The notes below the pieces were generated by a model, which was not told where the DNA came from, searched no databases, and saw only the letters and a program-made list of their open reading frames with translations. Positions 16,476 to 26,304 of a stretch of 64,000 nt of DNA are shown in pieces. The stretch covers positions 14,435-78,434 of the forward strand of contig JBCCGI010000036.1 of assembly GCA_039029355.1 (NCBI GenBank), written 5' to 3'. How positions within the stretch are numbered: position 1 is the first letter of the stretch; each line of letters opens with the position of its first letter. Position numbers and translations under genes: made by a program. The stretch comes from JBCCGI01 sp039029355 (GTDB lineage: Bacteria > Planctomycetota > UBA1135 > GCA-002686595).

Positions 16476-19049
16476 TCACCGGAACAGCTGGTTGGTGAGC
16501 AGCGTGAGCGAGCCGTCGCTGGGTTCCTTGTCCGCCGCAACGACGTCGGGCAGAAGGTCGCCGTTCAGGTCTCCGATCGCGAGTCCCTCCGGGCGCGACC
16601 CGGCGTAGTACCGGCGCTGTCGAAGGAGCGTTCCGTCGCCGATCCCGCGCGCGAGCTCGACGTATCCCGCGGTCCCCGAGGCGAGCGGCAGCCCGACGAC
16701 GAGGTCGGTCACAAGGTCGCCGTTCAAGTCCGCTAGCTCGAGGGCGTCCGGGCGGCTGACGACCGGGTAGGTCTGCACCTGCGTCAGCGTCCCGTCCCCC
16801 AGCCCGTGGAACACGACGATCTCGCCGTCACCGGCTAGGAGGTGCCTCCCTCCAACGGCGTCGGGCGCTCCATCGTCGTTGAGCTCTCCGACCGCGACGA
16901 CCTGCGTCGATCCGATCTCGTAGAGCTCGGGAGCGGAGAAGGAGCCGCCCCCGGTCCCCAGGAGGACGCGCGGGCCCACCGCGCCGCCGACCAGGAGATC
17001 CAGGGTGCCGTCCACGTTGAAGTCGGCCGCGACCAGGTCCTGCGGGCTCAGTCCGCCCGGGACGGCTGCGGGCGGCGCGAGCGTGCCGTCGCCGAGGCTC
17101 CGGAAGACGTCGACGGTGTGTCCGTCGAAGTTCGCGACGGCGATGTCGGGGAGGCCGTCCTCGGTCAGGTCAACGCCGATCAAGGCGCGCGGAGAGCCCA
17201 CCGGACCATAGCGCTGCTCCGCCGCGAAGCCGCCTCCTCCCGTGCCCAGGAACACCGAGATGTCGTCGGAAAAGACGTTTGCGGTCACGGCATCCGGGAC
17301 GAGGTCGCCGTCGAGATCCACCACCACGAGGTCCTGCGGCGCGTCGCCGGCGGATGCCTCGGAAGGCGGTCCAAACTCGCCCGCACCCAGTCCTTGGAAC
17401 GCCAGCAGACTGTCGCCGAGCTCGTTGGACGCCACCAGGTCGGGGATCGAGTCGCCGTCGAGATCGGCGATCGCGACCGCCGTCGTCCCCTGGCCTACGG
17501 GGACCTTGGCGGCGCCTCCTAGCTCGCCATCGCCGACCCCGAGCAGCGCCGTTGCGTCGCCGGAGAACTCGCTGACGGCCGCGACGTCGATCAGCAGGTC
17601 GCCGTCGAGGTCGGCCACGGCGAGGCCAGCGGGAAACGCGCCCGCGGCGTACGTCACGGGCACGCCGAGCGTGCCGTCCCCGCTTCCCGGCATCACCGCG
17701 ATCGTCTCGAGCGTGCGGTCGACGAACGCCACGTCCTCGTCTCCGTCCCCGTCGAGGTCGGCCGTGGCGACGGCCGCGACGAACTCGCCCGCGGCGAACT
17801 CGCCCAGGGGGACGAAGCTCCCGTCGCCGGCGCCGAGTAGCGTCACGACCGCGTTGAAGGAGCCGGCGCAAAGATCCAGCGCACCGTCCCCGTTCAGATC
17901 CGCCGCGGCCAGCGAGGTCGCGGCCTCGGCGAGCGAAACACTCGGAAGGCTTAGGAAGGTGCCGTCGCCCACGCCGCGCAGTACGGCGATGGAGTCGACG
18001 ACCGCCAGCGGTAGCGCGAGGTCCAGGATCCCGTCCCCGGTGAGGTCCCCCACCGCGAGCCCGTGGACGGTGTCGACCGGGATGAAGCCCGTCCCCGAGG
18101 TGAGGGCCGAGTCGAAGCTCCCGTCGCCGAGGCCGGGCAGGACCGTGACCTGGTTCGCTCCTTGGTTCACAACCGCGACGTCCGGCAGACCGTCGCCGTT
18201 GAAGTCGCCGATCGCGAGCGAAGCGGGAGAGGCAGCGACCGGCGTGCAGGCCGGCGGCGCGAAGGTCCCGTCGCCGGCGCCGAGGAGCACCGCGACCTCG
18301 CTCGAGAAGACGTTCGACACGACGATGTCGTCCTCGGTGTCCTGGTTCAGGTCGCCGACCGCGATGCCGTACGCTCCGTTCCCTCCGGACTCGATGCGGA
18401 GCTCGTCCCGGAACACACCGTCGCCGAAGTTGAGCAGGACCGAGACGTCGGACGAGAACAGGTTGGCGATCGCCAGGTCGGGCGCATCGTCGCCGTCGAG
18501 GTGGCCGACCGCGACCGACCGCGGGCTCTCGCCGACCGGATACGCCGCGCCCGGCAGCACCGGTCCAGCCGGCGGCCCGCCGAAGCGCACGCGCACGGCA
18601 TGGGTGAAGGCGACGCCGCCCGTCGCGACCGGATCGAAGATCACCGCCTGCACCACCGTCTCGACGCCGCAAAGAAGCGGATCGACCGGCTCCTGGGCGA
18701 GCAGCGGCGGCGAGACTCCGTCGGCCCCGGTCGTGAACGGCTCGGTCAGGAAGGGCGGCGCGGGGAGGAACGTAGCGCCATAGGAGGCGAGGGCCACCGG
18801 CGCCTCGCCGAGCCCGAGGAAGAGCGCCCCCGAAGCCAGCGGAAGCGCCTGCTCGACCACGAGCTGCACCGGTAGTTCGGCCAGGGGCGCGCCTTCCATG
18901 CCGATCCGTGGGAGCCCCGCGCTTCCCGGCGTGCTCGCCCCAGCGAGCTCGACCGAGGCTTCGGCCCCACAGGTGCCCTGGGCAAGAACGCCGGGAGAGG
19001 GAGCGAGGGCAAGGAAGAGGACCGGCGGGCAGACGAAGCGCGGGACCAT
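16476..19049 (-). CDS. Secreted FG-GAP/VCBS-repeat beta-propeller protein
   Basis: 857 residues; ATG at 19049 is preceded by AGGAG at 5 bases. A signal peptide ends near 'PSPGVLAQ'. Residues 25-150 are the shared module (motif 'CGVETVVQAVIFDPV'), as in the protein at 3748-6264. After it come about thirteen VCBS/FG-GAP repeats with acidic loops such as 'DLNGDGALDLCAGS' and 'DLDGDGDEDVAFV' and 'GVGDGTF' turns. No catalytic domain. The two proteins of this architecture in the window look like paralogues, with an exported Ca-binding propeller role. Confidence 0.9.
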   Translation of the reverse strand: MVPRFVCPPVLFLALAPSPGVLAQGTCGAEASVELAGASTPGSAGLPRIGMEGAPLAELPVQLVVEQALPLASGALFLGLGEAPVALASYGATFLPAPPFLTEPFTTGADGVSPPLLAQEPVDPLLCGVETVVQAVIFDPVATGGVAFTHAVRVRFGGPPAGPVLPGAAYPVGESPRSVAVGHLDGDDAPDLAIANLFSSDVSVLLNFGDGVFRDELRIESGGNGAYGIAVGDLNQDTEDDIVVSNVFSSEVAVLLGAGDGTFAPPACTPVAASPASLAIGDFNGDGLPDVAVVNQGANQVTVLPGLGDGSFDSALTSGTGFIPVDTVHGLAVGDLTGDGILDLALPLAVVDSIAVLRGVGDGTFLSLPSVSLAEAATSLAAADLNGDGALDLCAGSFNAVVTLLGAGDGSFVPLGEFAAGEFVAAVATADLDGDGDEDVAFVDRTLETIAVMPGSGDGTLGVPVTYAAGAFPAGLAVADLDGDLLIDVAAVSEFSGDATALLGVGDGELGGAAKVPVGQGTTAVAIADLDGDSIPDLVASNELGDSLLAFQGLGAGEFGPPSEASAGDAPQDLVVVDLDGDLVPDAVTANVFSDDISVFLGTGGGGFAAEQRYGPVGSPRALIGVDLTEDGLPDIAVANFDGHTVDVFRSLGDGTLAPPAAVPGGLSPQDLVAADFNVDGTLDLLVGGAVGPRVLLGTGGGSFSAPELYEIGSTQVVAVGELNDDGAPDAVGGRHLLAGDGEIVVFHGLGDGTLTQVQTYPVVSRPDALELADLNGDLVTDLVVGLPLASGTAGYVELARGIGDGTLLRQRRYYAGSRPEGLAIGDLNGDLLPDVVAADKEPSDGSLTLLTNQLFR

Positions 19050-19276
19050 CGTGACTCCTGGTCAAAGAGGTGAGGTTCCCCCCCAGCCTAAGCCGCCCGC
19101 AGCCAGCCCGGGGGCACGAACAGAGCCGCGGCAGAAGAACGCGATACAGCTCCCCATCGCGCACTTGAACGGTGAGCCCATGGCGCCCGAAAAACACCCC
19201 CCGATCCGCTTCGATGAGCCACAATGACCACGTGGTCTCCCGCCGCTCCACCGCTTCCCTGAACGGAGGCAGCTCG

Positions 19277-20468
19277 ATGAAGACTCGCATTGGACAGCGT
19301 TGCTTGCAGCTCCTCGGTGTCTTCGGCGCGCTCGTGACCGCCTCGCAGGCCGACGTGCTGACCGTCGAGATGGACGGCTCGGGGCCCGGCTACAACACGA
19401 TCCAGGAGGCGATCGACGCCGCCGCGTCCGGCGACACGATCCTGATCAAGCAGCCGTTTACCTGGTTCGCCGAGGATCTCACGATCGACGGCAAGTCCCT
19501 GGAGCTCGTCAGGGACGGCGACTTCACCCTGCTGAACCTGGGCCGGCTTCGCATCGTCGACCTGGCGGCGGATCAGTGGGTCCGGGTGCAGGGCATCGAG
19601 CTCAGCAGCCTCGTCGACCCCTTCGGGCTCGAGGTCCGCGACTGCCTCGGGGTCGTTTGGATCGAGGACTGCGAGGTCTTTCCCCAGCTCGACGTGATCG
19701 ACAGCGCCGCGGTCGTGCTCGTTGGATGCACCGCCGCGATCGACGGCTCGTCGACGGCGGGACTGCGCTCGGTTCGCTCGACCGTCCACGCGCTGGACTC
19801 GGACATCGGAGACGTCGGGTTCTTCGGGATCGTCTCCTCCGACGCCGTGGCGCCGTCGGGCGCACTGGTTGACGGGGGCGTGCTCTACGCCCAGCGCTGC
19901 AGGATCGAGGGCGCGAAGGGCGAACAGGCGGGAGGCCTGCCTTGCTCCGCCGGAGGAGACGGCGGGATCGGACTGGAGGTCGTCGGGGACGGCCCGGTCG
20001 TTCGCCTGCTGGAGACCACGCCCGAGGGCGGGGGCGGCGGAGCCTCTCTGTGCGGCCCCGTCGGCGTGCCGGGCGCGGACGTCGCGGCACCCGACGGAGC
20101 GGTCGAGACCTATCCCGGCCACGGCTATTCGCTCTCGTCCAACAGCCCGCTGCGCGAGGGCCAGACGCTGACCTTGACCGGCACCGGTCCGCCGGGCGAC
20201 CTGCTCTTCCTGGCCTACGCGTCGACGCCGTCGGCGCTTCTGGTGGAGCCCTGGAAGGGCACGGTCCTCGGCGCCTTCACGCTCGCTCCGATCTCTCTGG
20301 GCGCGATCGGAGCCGGGGGGGAGCATCGCGCTCTCCACGACCGTGAGCGAGCTGGGTCTCGGGGTGGAGAGCCGCTCGCTCTACTGCCAGGTGGTCGGGA
20401 TCAGCCCCACCGAGGGGGTGGCCCTGGGTGCCGGCGCGGCGGTCACGCTGCTCGACAGCTCGCTTTAG
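19277..20468 (+). pseudogene. Secreted beta-helix-like protein, interrupted by a frameshift in a G7 run
   Basis: ATG at 19277 has GGAGG seven bases upstream and opens a signal peptide (...LLGVFGALVTASQA). 'YNTIQEAIDAAASGDTILIK' is the classic start of a right-handed parallel beta-helix (pectin-lyase fold), followed by short beta rungs. The reading frame is sensible up to the seven Gs at 20315-20321. Beyond that the same frame becomes low-complexity and runs on to 20764. Removing one G restores a good ending ('GGSIALSTTVSELGLG...' then 'SRSLYCQVVGISPTEG' and TAG at 20466-20468), which contains the late motif of the shared C-terminal module. So either the gene is inactivated or one G is a sequencing error. 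Intact length would be about 396 residues. Confidence 0.75.
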
Positions 20469-20885
20469 GGTCCGGGCTCTCCGCAGGTCGCGAGCTCCGG
20501 GCGTGCCGGCACAAACTCCAGGTCGGTGTAATGCCCCGCTCTCGGCGACGAACCGTTCCATGGACGGTGGCCCGGCCCCGCGTCCCGCGGCGCCCGACCG
20601 TCGCGGCGGAGCTGCGGTCGTCTCGACCAAGGACCACGATGGACCGAAGAATGTGCCTCGCAACGCTCGCAACCGCTGCCGCAAGCACCGCCACCCTTTC
20701 CACCGCGAGCGTTCCATCGGTGCTTTCCGTGGACGGCACCACCCTCCAGGCGGAGCATCGGTAGGAGCGATCCGGTGCGCTCCTCTCCGCGAAACGGGAA
20801 CGGCACATCGAGCTGCCGGGGACACGGGCCTCGTCCCATGCCCCCGGCAGCGGCCCCTTCGGCTAGAGTGACTGCTCGTCTCGCC
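20469..20885. other. Intergenic region upstream of an ECF sigma gene
   Basis: A 417-base gap. A short frame at 20640-20764 would give a 41-residue peptide with a hydrophobic start (MDRRMCLATLATAAASTATL), but it has no clear ribosome site and I do not call it. The stretch before 20886 should contain the promoter of the sigma/kinase pair. No repeat or RNA gene recognised. Confidence 0.4.
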
Positions 20886-21521
20886 ATGGAGCCAGCCCCT
20901 TCACGCGACCATCCTCACACGGTAACGACGACCAAGCTCCTCGAGAGCTTGCTCGACCCGAACGACCACGACGCCTGGTCTACGCTCTGCACTCGGCACC
21001 GTCCGATCCTCGAGGGGTTTGTCGGTCGGTTGGGCCTGGGGCGCGAAGACGCCGCCGACATCGCCCAGGAGACGCTGATTCGGTTCTACGAGGAGTACCG
21101 GCGCGGCCGGTACGACCGGACACGGGGGAGGCTGCGTGTCTTCCTAAGGGTGATCGCCCAGCGCCGCGCCATCGACTTCCTGCGCAAGCACGCGCCCCTC
21201 GGCGGATGCGCGGGCGACACCGCGTTGGCCGAGCAGGCGAGCGACGACGAGCTCGAGCACCGGTGGGATGAGGAGGAGGACCTTGTCATCCTCCAGCAGG
21301 CGGTCGACTTGCTGCAGCGAACGAGCGGCTTCCAGCCCGTCACCATCGCCGCCTTCCAGGCCGTCGCGGTGCAGGCCCGCCCGGCCGAGGAGGTCGCCGA
21401 GGAGCTCGGCCTCACGGTGAACTCCGTGCGCGTCGCCAAGAGCCGCTGCCTCGACCGCGTGCGTCAGCTCGCGAACGACCTGCGACGGGCTTACGCCATG
21501 GACGAAGGGCCGCTTCTTTGA
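20886..21521 (+). CDS. ECF-type RNA polymerase sigma factor
   Basis: 211 residues from ATG 20886. Region 2 is clear: 'RPILEGFVGRLGLGREDAAD' with 'DIAQETLIRF' (the D-x-x-Q-E core-binding motif) and 'RLRVFLRVIAQRRAIDFLRK'. Region 4 contains 'EEVAEELGLTVNSVRVAKSR' as the helix-turn-helix. The stop codon overlaps the TTG start of the downstream kinase gene in TTGA, which means translational coupling. Pairing of an ECF sigma gene with a Ser/Thr kinase is frequent in planctomycetes, where phosphorylation is thought to control sigma activity; here this is inference from context. Confidence 0.88.
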   Translation: MEPAPSRDHPHTVTTTKLLESLLDPNDHDAWSTLCTRHRPILEGFVGRLGLGREDAADIAQETLIRFYEEYRRGRYDRTRGRLRVFLRVIAQRRAIDFLRKHAPLGGCAGDTALAEQASDDELEHRWDEEEDLVILQQAVDLLQRTSGFQPVTIAAFQAVAVQARPAEEVAEELGLTVNSVRVAKSRCLDRVRQLANDLRRAYAMDEGPLL

Positions 21522-24500
21522 GCGACGGCGGCCGCCGCTTCGAAGAAGCGGACGTCATTCGCGGCCTACGCAGGCTCGACGCCCGCCAGGAAGGCCCGAC
21601 CCTTGGGCCCGTGGCGTCGCGCTACCATCTGCTCCACGCGGTCGGGGAGGGCGGGCAGGGAACCGTCTACGCCGCCCTGCAGCGGCCCGGGCGACGGCTG
21701 GTAGCCTTCAAGATCCTCGGCCACCAGGCTCCGAGCACGGAGGTCCGCCAGCGGTTCCAGCGGGAGCTCCAGGTCCTATCCACCGTGCGCCACGGCAACG
21801 TCGTGCGGCTGATCGAAGGAGGTGAGCTCCCGGATCGGCGCCTGTTCCTGGTGATGGACTTCGTCGACGGCGAGGACCTCGAGAGCCATCTGAAGCGTCT
21901 GGAGAGCGGACCCAACCGCCGGCCGATCGAGGACCTCGTCGCGCTCTTCGTGCGCATCTGCGCCGGCGTGGCGGCGGCCCACCGCCGCGGCGTGGTGCAC
22001 CGCGACCTGAAGCCGTCGAACATCCTGGTGGATCGGGAGGGCATGCCCTTCCTGGTGGACTTCGGGATCGCCCGCCTGGCGGAGAGCCCGCGGGACTCCG
22101 AGATCACGCGTATCGGCCGCTTCGTCGGCAGCCCGGTCTGGTGTGCGCCGGAGCAGCTCGAGGGATCCGGCAGCGTCGACGTGCGGTCCGACGTCTACAC
22201 GCTCGGCCTGTTGCTCTATCGCCTGCTGACCGGCGCGCTTCCCTACCGCACGGACATCTCCGCCTACCGGCTGCTCGAGGAGAAACGAGCGGCGCTCCCA
22301 GAACGACCGAGCCGCCGCCTCGGACGGAGGCGGATCCCGCGCGATCTCGACGTCGTCGCGCTGAAGGCGCTCGCGCTCGATCCCGAGCGGCGCTACCCAA
22401 GCGCGGACGAGCTCGCCGCGGACTGCCAGCGCGCGATGGCCGGCCTGCCCGTTTCCGCGCGTCACGAAGGTGCGCTGTATCTGCTGGCCTGCGCGATCCG
22501 GCGCAACAGGCTGGCTGCGCTCGGGTCGGCGCTGCTCGTTTTCGTACTCGCCGCGTATGCGTGGAACGAGAGGGGCCGGTCTCGTAGCAGCGCTGCTGCG
22601 GCGAGCCTGAGTCAGGTCCGGTTCGGTCGCGCCGACGACAGCGTGCCGCGAGCGGAGCAGGCGCTTTGGAGAGAGCTCCTGTTCCCGCCGGCGGCCGCAC
22701 GGCACGACGGCGTGGCTCGTTCGGGGGCGACGATACGCCATGCGACCGCCCACTGGGCGCTGCGCGAGCTCTATACCGAACATCCGTGCCTGGCGACGGT
22801 GGTTCTTCCCGCGTTCGGGGCCAACCCCTCCATCGTGTGTCTGGGGGGTGGCGAGGTAGCCGTCTCCTCGGGCACCGACCGGATCGAGGTCCTGAGCGTC
22901 CCCGACCTGACTCCGAATGGGGTCTACTCGGCTGAGCCAACAAGCAAGCTCGGAGGCATCACCTATTCGAGCGACCACGATCTGCTCGTCGCCAGGGACG
23001 CCGATCGGGTCCTGGCTTGGCCCGGTCGCCGCGCCGGTCCGCTTCGCCTCGTCGAAGACCGGCATCCCGAGTTCGTGCAACCGGCCGTCCTCGGGGACGG
23101 ATCCGTTCTCGTCCAGCGCCGTGATGGCCTTGTCCGGGCGTTGCTCGACGGCTCCACGACGGAGCTGCCCGCCAGCTTCCCGAAGATCCTGGTCGCGTGG
23201 TCCCTCCTATGCCCGCAGAACCGGCGGCTGCTGCTCCGCGGCTGGGACTCCAGGGGTTCCAAGCTGGTCGTCCTCTACGACCTCGAAGACGAGAAGGTGG
23301 AGTGGCAACAGCCCTGGAGCACCCGAGTGCCGACGTTCGCTTCCGGCGGGCGGCACATCCTGATGCCGGTCGATGAGATTGGGTCGGCGCTCGGGCCCGC
23401 CCTCTTCGACACCCAGACCCTCGAGCGGGTCGATTCGCTCCCTTACGGCAGGGCGACAATCGGGTGCGCCTCCCACCCCAGCCGTGAGCTCATCGCCCTC
23501 TCTAGCTTGACCGGCAGGAGCATCGTGCTGTGGGACGTATCCGCTCGCGCGGAGATCCGCAGCTTCGCAGGGCATTCGGCCTCGCCGTGGTCGCTCGCCT
23601 TCGCCGCGCACCGGGACAGGCCAGCGCACGGCATGCTGGTGAGCGCCGACTCCGCCGGCACCGTCAAGACCTGGGACCTCGACAACGGCGAGATCACCAG
23701 GCTTGGCGCGGACGGGGCGGGCGAGAACAGGAGCGAGCTCTCGTTCTGGGAGCGCGGGCAGGTTCTGGAGGTCGTAGACGGCCGGCTGCACCTGTGGGAC
23801 GCGGCGACCGGCGCGCACCGGCCCCTTACGCCGGCGCTTGGGAGCACGGTGACTTCGCTCGACGTCGGCCCGGGGGCACGGCTCGCCGTGACCTCCAGCG
23901 ACGGACATCTCTACGCCGTCGAACCGCGGCTGAGCGCTACGCCCCGAAGGCTCGTGAGCTTCGACAACGAGGCGGATGCCGTTCGCTGGGATCCGCACGG
24001 ACAGCAGCTAGCGGTCGCCGGCCACCTCGTCGACGGCAACCTGAAGTTCGCCAGGCTATACACGGTCGGGTGGGACGGAACCGATGCACCGACCCGCATC
24101 CACCTCCCTGACGCGGACGACGTTGGAGCACGCCGCGTCGCGCGAATCAGCTCGCTTGCCTGGAGCGTTGACGGGTCCTACCTCTTGTGTGGCGAAACGG
24201 TGGGAAGTAGCCGTGGCTCGCGCCTCTTCTGGGTCGACGTCGAGCGCCGGCGTGCTCTGCCCGGCGTTCAGGCTCACGACAGCTCGATTCGCGACGTCGC
24301 TCGCCATCCGACGGAAGATCTGTTCGCAACCGCGTCCGACGACGCCACCATCCGGCTCTGGCAGCTTGGCGCCACGGAGCCCCAGGAGGTTCTGCTAGGT
24401 CACGGCTCCGCGATCTACACGGTGGACTTCGACGACACCGGCGACCTGCTCGCATCGGGAGACACCAGCGGTGAGGTCCGGCTTTGGATCCGTCAAGCCG

Positions 24501-24757
24501 ACGAGTCCTGGATCGAGGCGTTCAAGTACCAGGCCCACGAGAGCCCTATCTTCGGGCTTGGGCTCTCGCCGGACGGTACCCGCGTCGCCACCAGCGCCGA
24601 GGATGGCACGATCCAGGTCTGCGACCTGACCTACCGGGACCGCAACATCGCGGGCAACCTCGCCTACTGGATGCAGCGCTTCGAGAAGGAGGGACCCTCG
24701 ATCGAGGATAGGGAGGAGCTCGAGCGCTGGGCGGCGGACGAGCTGAGGGCGCACTGA
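21518..24757 (+). CDS. Membrane-anchored Ser/Thr protein kinase with WD40-like sensor domain
   Basis: 1079 residues. The start is TTG, overlapping the sigma stop. The kinase domain covers about residues 36-310: Gly-rich loop GEGGQG (43-48), ATP-binding Lys65, HRDLKPSN with catalytic Asp163, DFG at 181-183 and APE as 'CAPEQ'. One transmembrane helix lies at about 332-349. The large C-terminal part has WD40-like blades, for example 'VLWDVSARAEIRSFAGH', 'VKTWDLDNGEITRLG' and 'DATIRLWQLGATEPQEVLLG', best conserved at about 920-1050. All catalytic residues are present. It is translationally coupled to the upstream ECF sigma gene, so it probably phosphorylates or otherwise signals to that sigma factor. 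Confidence 0.92.
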   Translation: MSDGGRRFEEADVIRGLRRLDARQEGPTLGPVASRYHLLHAVGEGGQGTVYAALQRPGRRLVAFKILGHQAPSTEVRQRFQRELQVLSTVRHGNVVRLIEGGELPDRRLFLVMDFVDGEDLESHLKRLESGPNRRPIEDLVALFVRICAGVAAAHRRGVVHRDLKPSNILVDREGMPFLVDFGIARLAESPRDSEITRIGRFVGSPVWCAPEQLEGSGSVDVRSDVYTLGLLLYRLLTGALPYRTDISAYRLLEEKRAALPERPSRRLGRRRIPRDLDVVALKALALDPERRYPSADELAADCQRAMAGLPVSARHEGALYLLACAIRRNRLAALGSALLVFVLAAYAWNERGRSRSSAAAASLSQVRFGRADDSVPRAEQALWRELLFPPAAARHDGVARSGATIRHATAHWALRELYTEHPCLATVVLPAFGANPSIVCLGGGEVAVSSGTDRIEVLSVPDLTPNGVYSAEPTSKLGGITYSSDHDLLVARDADRVLAWPGRRAGPLRLVEDRHPEFVQPAVLGDGSVLVQRRDGLVRALLDGSTTELPASFPKILVAWSLLCPQNRRLLLRGWDSRGSKLVVLYDLEDEKVEWQQPWSTRVPTFASGGRHILMPVDEIGSALGPALFDTQTLERVDSLPYGRATIGCASHPSRELIALSSLTGRSIVLWDVSARAEIRSFAGHSASPWSLAFAAHRDRPAHGMLVSADSAGTVKTWDLDNGEITRLGADGAGENRSELSFWERGQVLEVVDGRLHLWDAATGAHRPLTPALGSTVTSLDVGPGARLAVTSSDGHLYAVEPRLSATPRRLVSFDNEADAVRWDPHGQQLAVAGHLVDGNLKFARLYTVGWDGTDAPTRIHLPDADDVGARRVARISSLAWSVDGSYLLCGETVGSSRGSRLFWVDVERRRALPGVQAHDSSIRDVARHPTEDLFATASDDATIRLWQLGATEPQEVLLGHGSAIYTVDFDDTGDLLASGDTSGEVRLWIRQADESWIEAFKYQAHESPIFGLGLSPDGTRVATSAEDGTIQVCDLTYRDRNIAGNLAYWMQRFEKEGPSIEDREELERWAADELRAH

Positions 24758-24817
24758 CGCCCGGTCGTGGCCGCGGGTCGCGCTTCCACGCCTACGACTT
24801 CAACGCTAGGCGCACGC

Positions 24818-26146
24818 CTATTTGGCCTCGGCCTCGCGCAGGCTCGGTCGAGGCGAGATCGACCCGCTCTCCAAATCGATCACGACCGCAGGCGCCGCGT
24901 CGACGAGCTCCAGCAAGTGCGCCCGGCTCGTGGGTTGGCCGGTGTAGCGATACGCCTGCTCGAGGATGCTCCGAGCGCCGTACGCCCCGAAGCGCCGAAC
25001 GAGCGCGGGGACATGGAGCGTGAGCGTCGAGGTCTTGTCGAGCTCGCTCGGAGGATCCAGAGCGCCGGGCGTACCCGCAATGCTGCGCAGGTGCTCGACC
25101 GTCAGCAGCTCGCTCGCGCAGAAGAGCGCGACCGACCTGTCGCCGGGAAACGCGAGCTGGGTGCTGATCGGGTTGTCCGCCTCGACCTCGGTCTCCAGGT
25201 CTTTGAGCTCGGCGTCCGACGCGGCGCCCACGTCGTAGACCATGATGGCCTCGGGGTACATCCGTGCTCGCGAGAAGGAGGCGCTCGCCTGGTCCAGCCC
25301 CCGCACCGCCGAGTAGGTTCCCAAAGGAAGAATCGACCAGGCGTACGCGAACATCAGCTCGTCGAACAGGGGATCGGCCTGCCGCATGCGGCCGCGCGGG
25401 ATCACGATCGTCCAGAGCGCGTCGTCCGTTCGGAAGCTCTCGACGTATCGCGCGCGCTCCGCGTAGCTCAGCTCCATCTGCGGCTGGTCTTCGTAGCGCG
25501 AGTCCGCCAGCGAGTGGACGCGCTCGCTCAGCGCCAGGCGGTTGATCCTGGACGGCCAGGCCTTGTCGCCGTCGAGCCCGAAGCTCCGGAACCGGGCCGC
25601 CGCACGCGTTCGGCCCGCGGACCGCGACAGGACCTCGCGCGCGGCGCCGACGACGACTCCCTCGACGTGCTGAACGCTCGGTTCGAAGGTCGTCGGCTGC
25701 TCGACGTGAACGCAAAGAGCGTGCTCGCCGCCGACCTTCGACTCGATCTCGACGTACCCGTCTCGTCCGCTCCCCCGCACCGCGACCGCCTTCGAGCCCA
25801 GGCCGACCCTGAGGCTCACGTGGTAGGCGTCCTTGAGGCAGTCCGGGTGCCGCCGAGCGGCGCTCGCAATCGGCGCGTCCAGGCGCACGGTGCCGCCGTT
25901 TTCGGTCGCGACGCGGCCGCCGCCGAGATCCCAGAAGACCTCGCCCGCGGTCAGGACGAGCGCGCCTTTGGAGAAGCCGTTCTCGAGCGCCAGCGCCTCC
26001 CCGCCTGCGTGCTGGCTCCCGGACGCCGACGCCGGCAGGGTCAAGACGGCCCAGGCAAAGAGCCCCGCGCCCCGCAGGCGCGCGAGGCGTATGGTTCTCG
26101 ACCCGCGCCGGGCGGCGGCGCGTTGTTGTTCCTCGGTAGCTCTCAA
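24818..26146 (-). CDS. Exported protein of unknown function
   Basis: I chose TTG at 26146 because GGGGAG lies six bases upstream; a GTG at 26191 would add 15 residues. 442 residues result. A basic N-terminus followed by a hydrophobic stretch ('LFAWAVLTLPASASG') looks like a signal peptide. The rest is mixed alpha/beta with no motif I recognise. An early segment 'LVLTAGEVFWDLGGGRVATE' resembles FecR-like or sheet-forming regions. It lies convergent to the WD40 kinase with 60 bases between stops. Function unknown. Confidence 0.7.
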   Translation of the reverse strand: MRATEEQQRAAARRGSRTIRLARLRGAGLFAWAVLTLPASASGSQHAGGEALALENGFSKGALVLTAGEVFWDLGGGRVATENGGTVRLDAPIASAARRHPDCLKDAYHVSLRVGLGSKAVAVRGSGRDGYVEIESKVGGEHALCVHVEQPTTFEPSVQHVEGVVVGAAREVLSRSAGRTRAAARFRSFGLDGDKAWPSRINRLALSERVHSLADSRYEDQPQMELSYAERARYVESFRTDDALWTIVIPRGRMRQADPLFDELMFAYAWSILPLGTYSAVRGLDQASASFSRARMYPEAIMVYDVGAASDAELKDLETEVEADNPISTQLAFPGDRSVALFCASELLTVEHLRSIAGTPGALDPPSELDKTSTLTLHVPALVRRFGAYGARSILEQAYRYTGQPTSRAHLLELVDAAPAVVIDLESGSISPRPSLREAEAK

Positions 26147-26304
26147 GCGCTTCTCCCCCGCCTTGCCTCCAACCCACGGCGGCGCTGGCACGACGGCCAG
26201 GTGCGGCCGCCGGGCTCACCAGGCTAACCGGCTGCGCGGTGCCGTGGTATCGGAACGGAGCGGCGGCGGACGGAGAGCCGCCCGCCGCCGTCCCGCCTCC
26301 CTCC

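Noticed and set aside
20640..20764. 41-residue secreted peptide
   Set aside because: It has a hydrophobic start but no ribosome site and sits in the read-through frame of the frameshifted gene.
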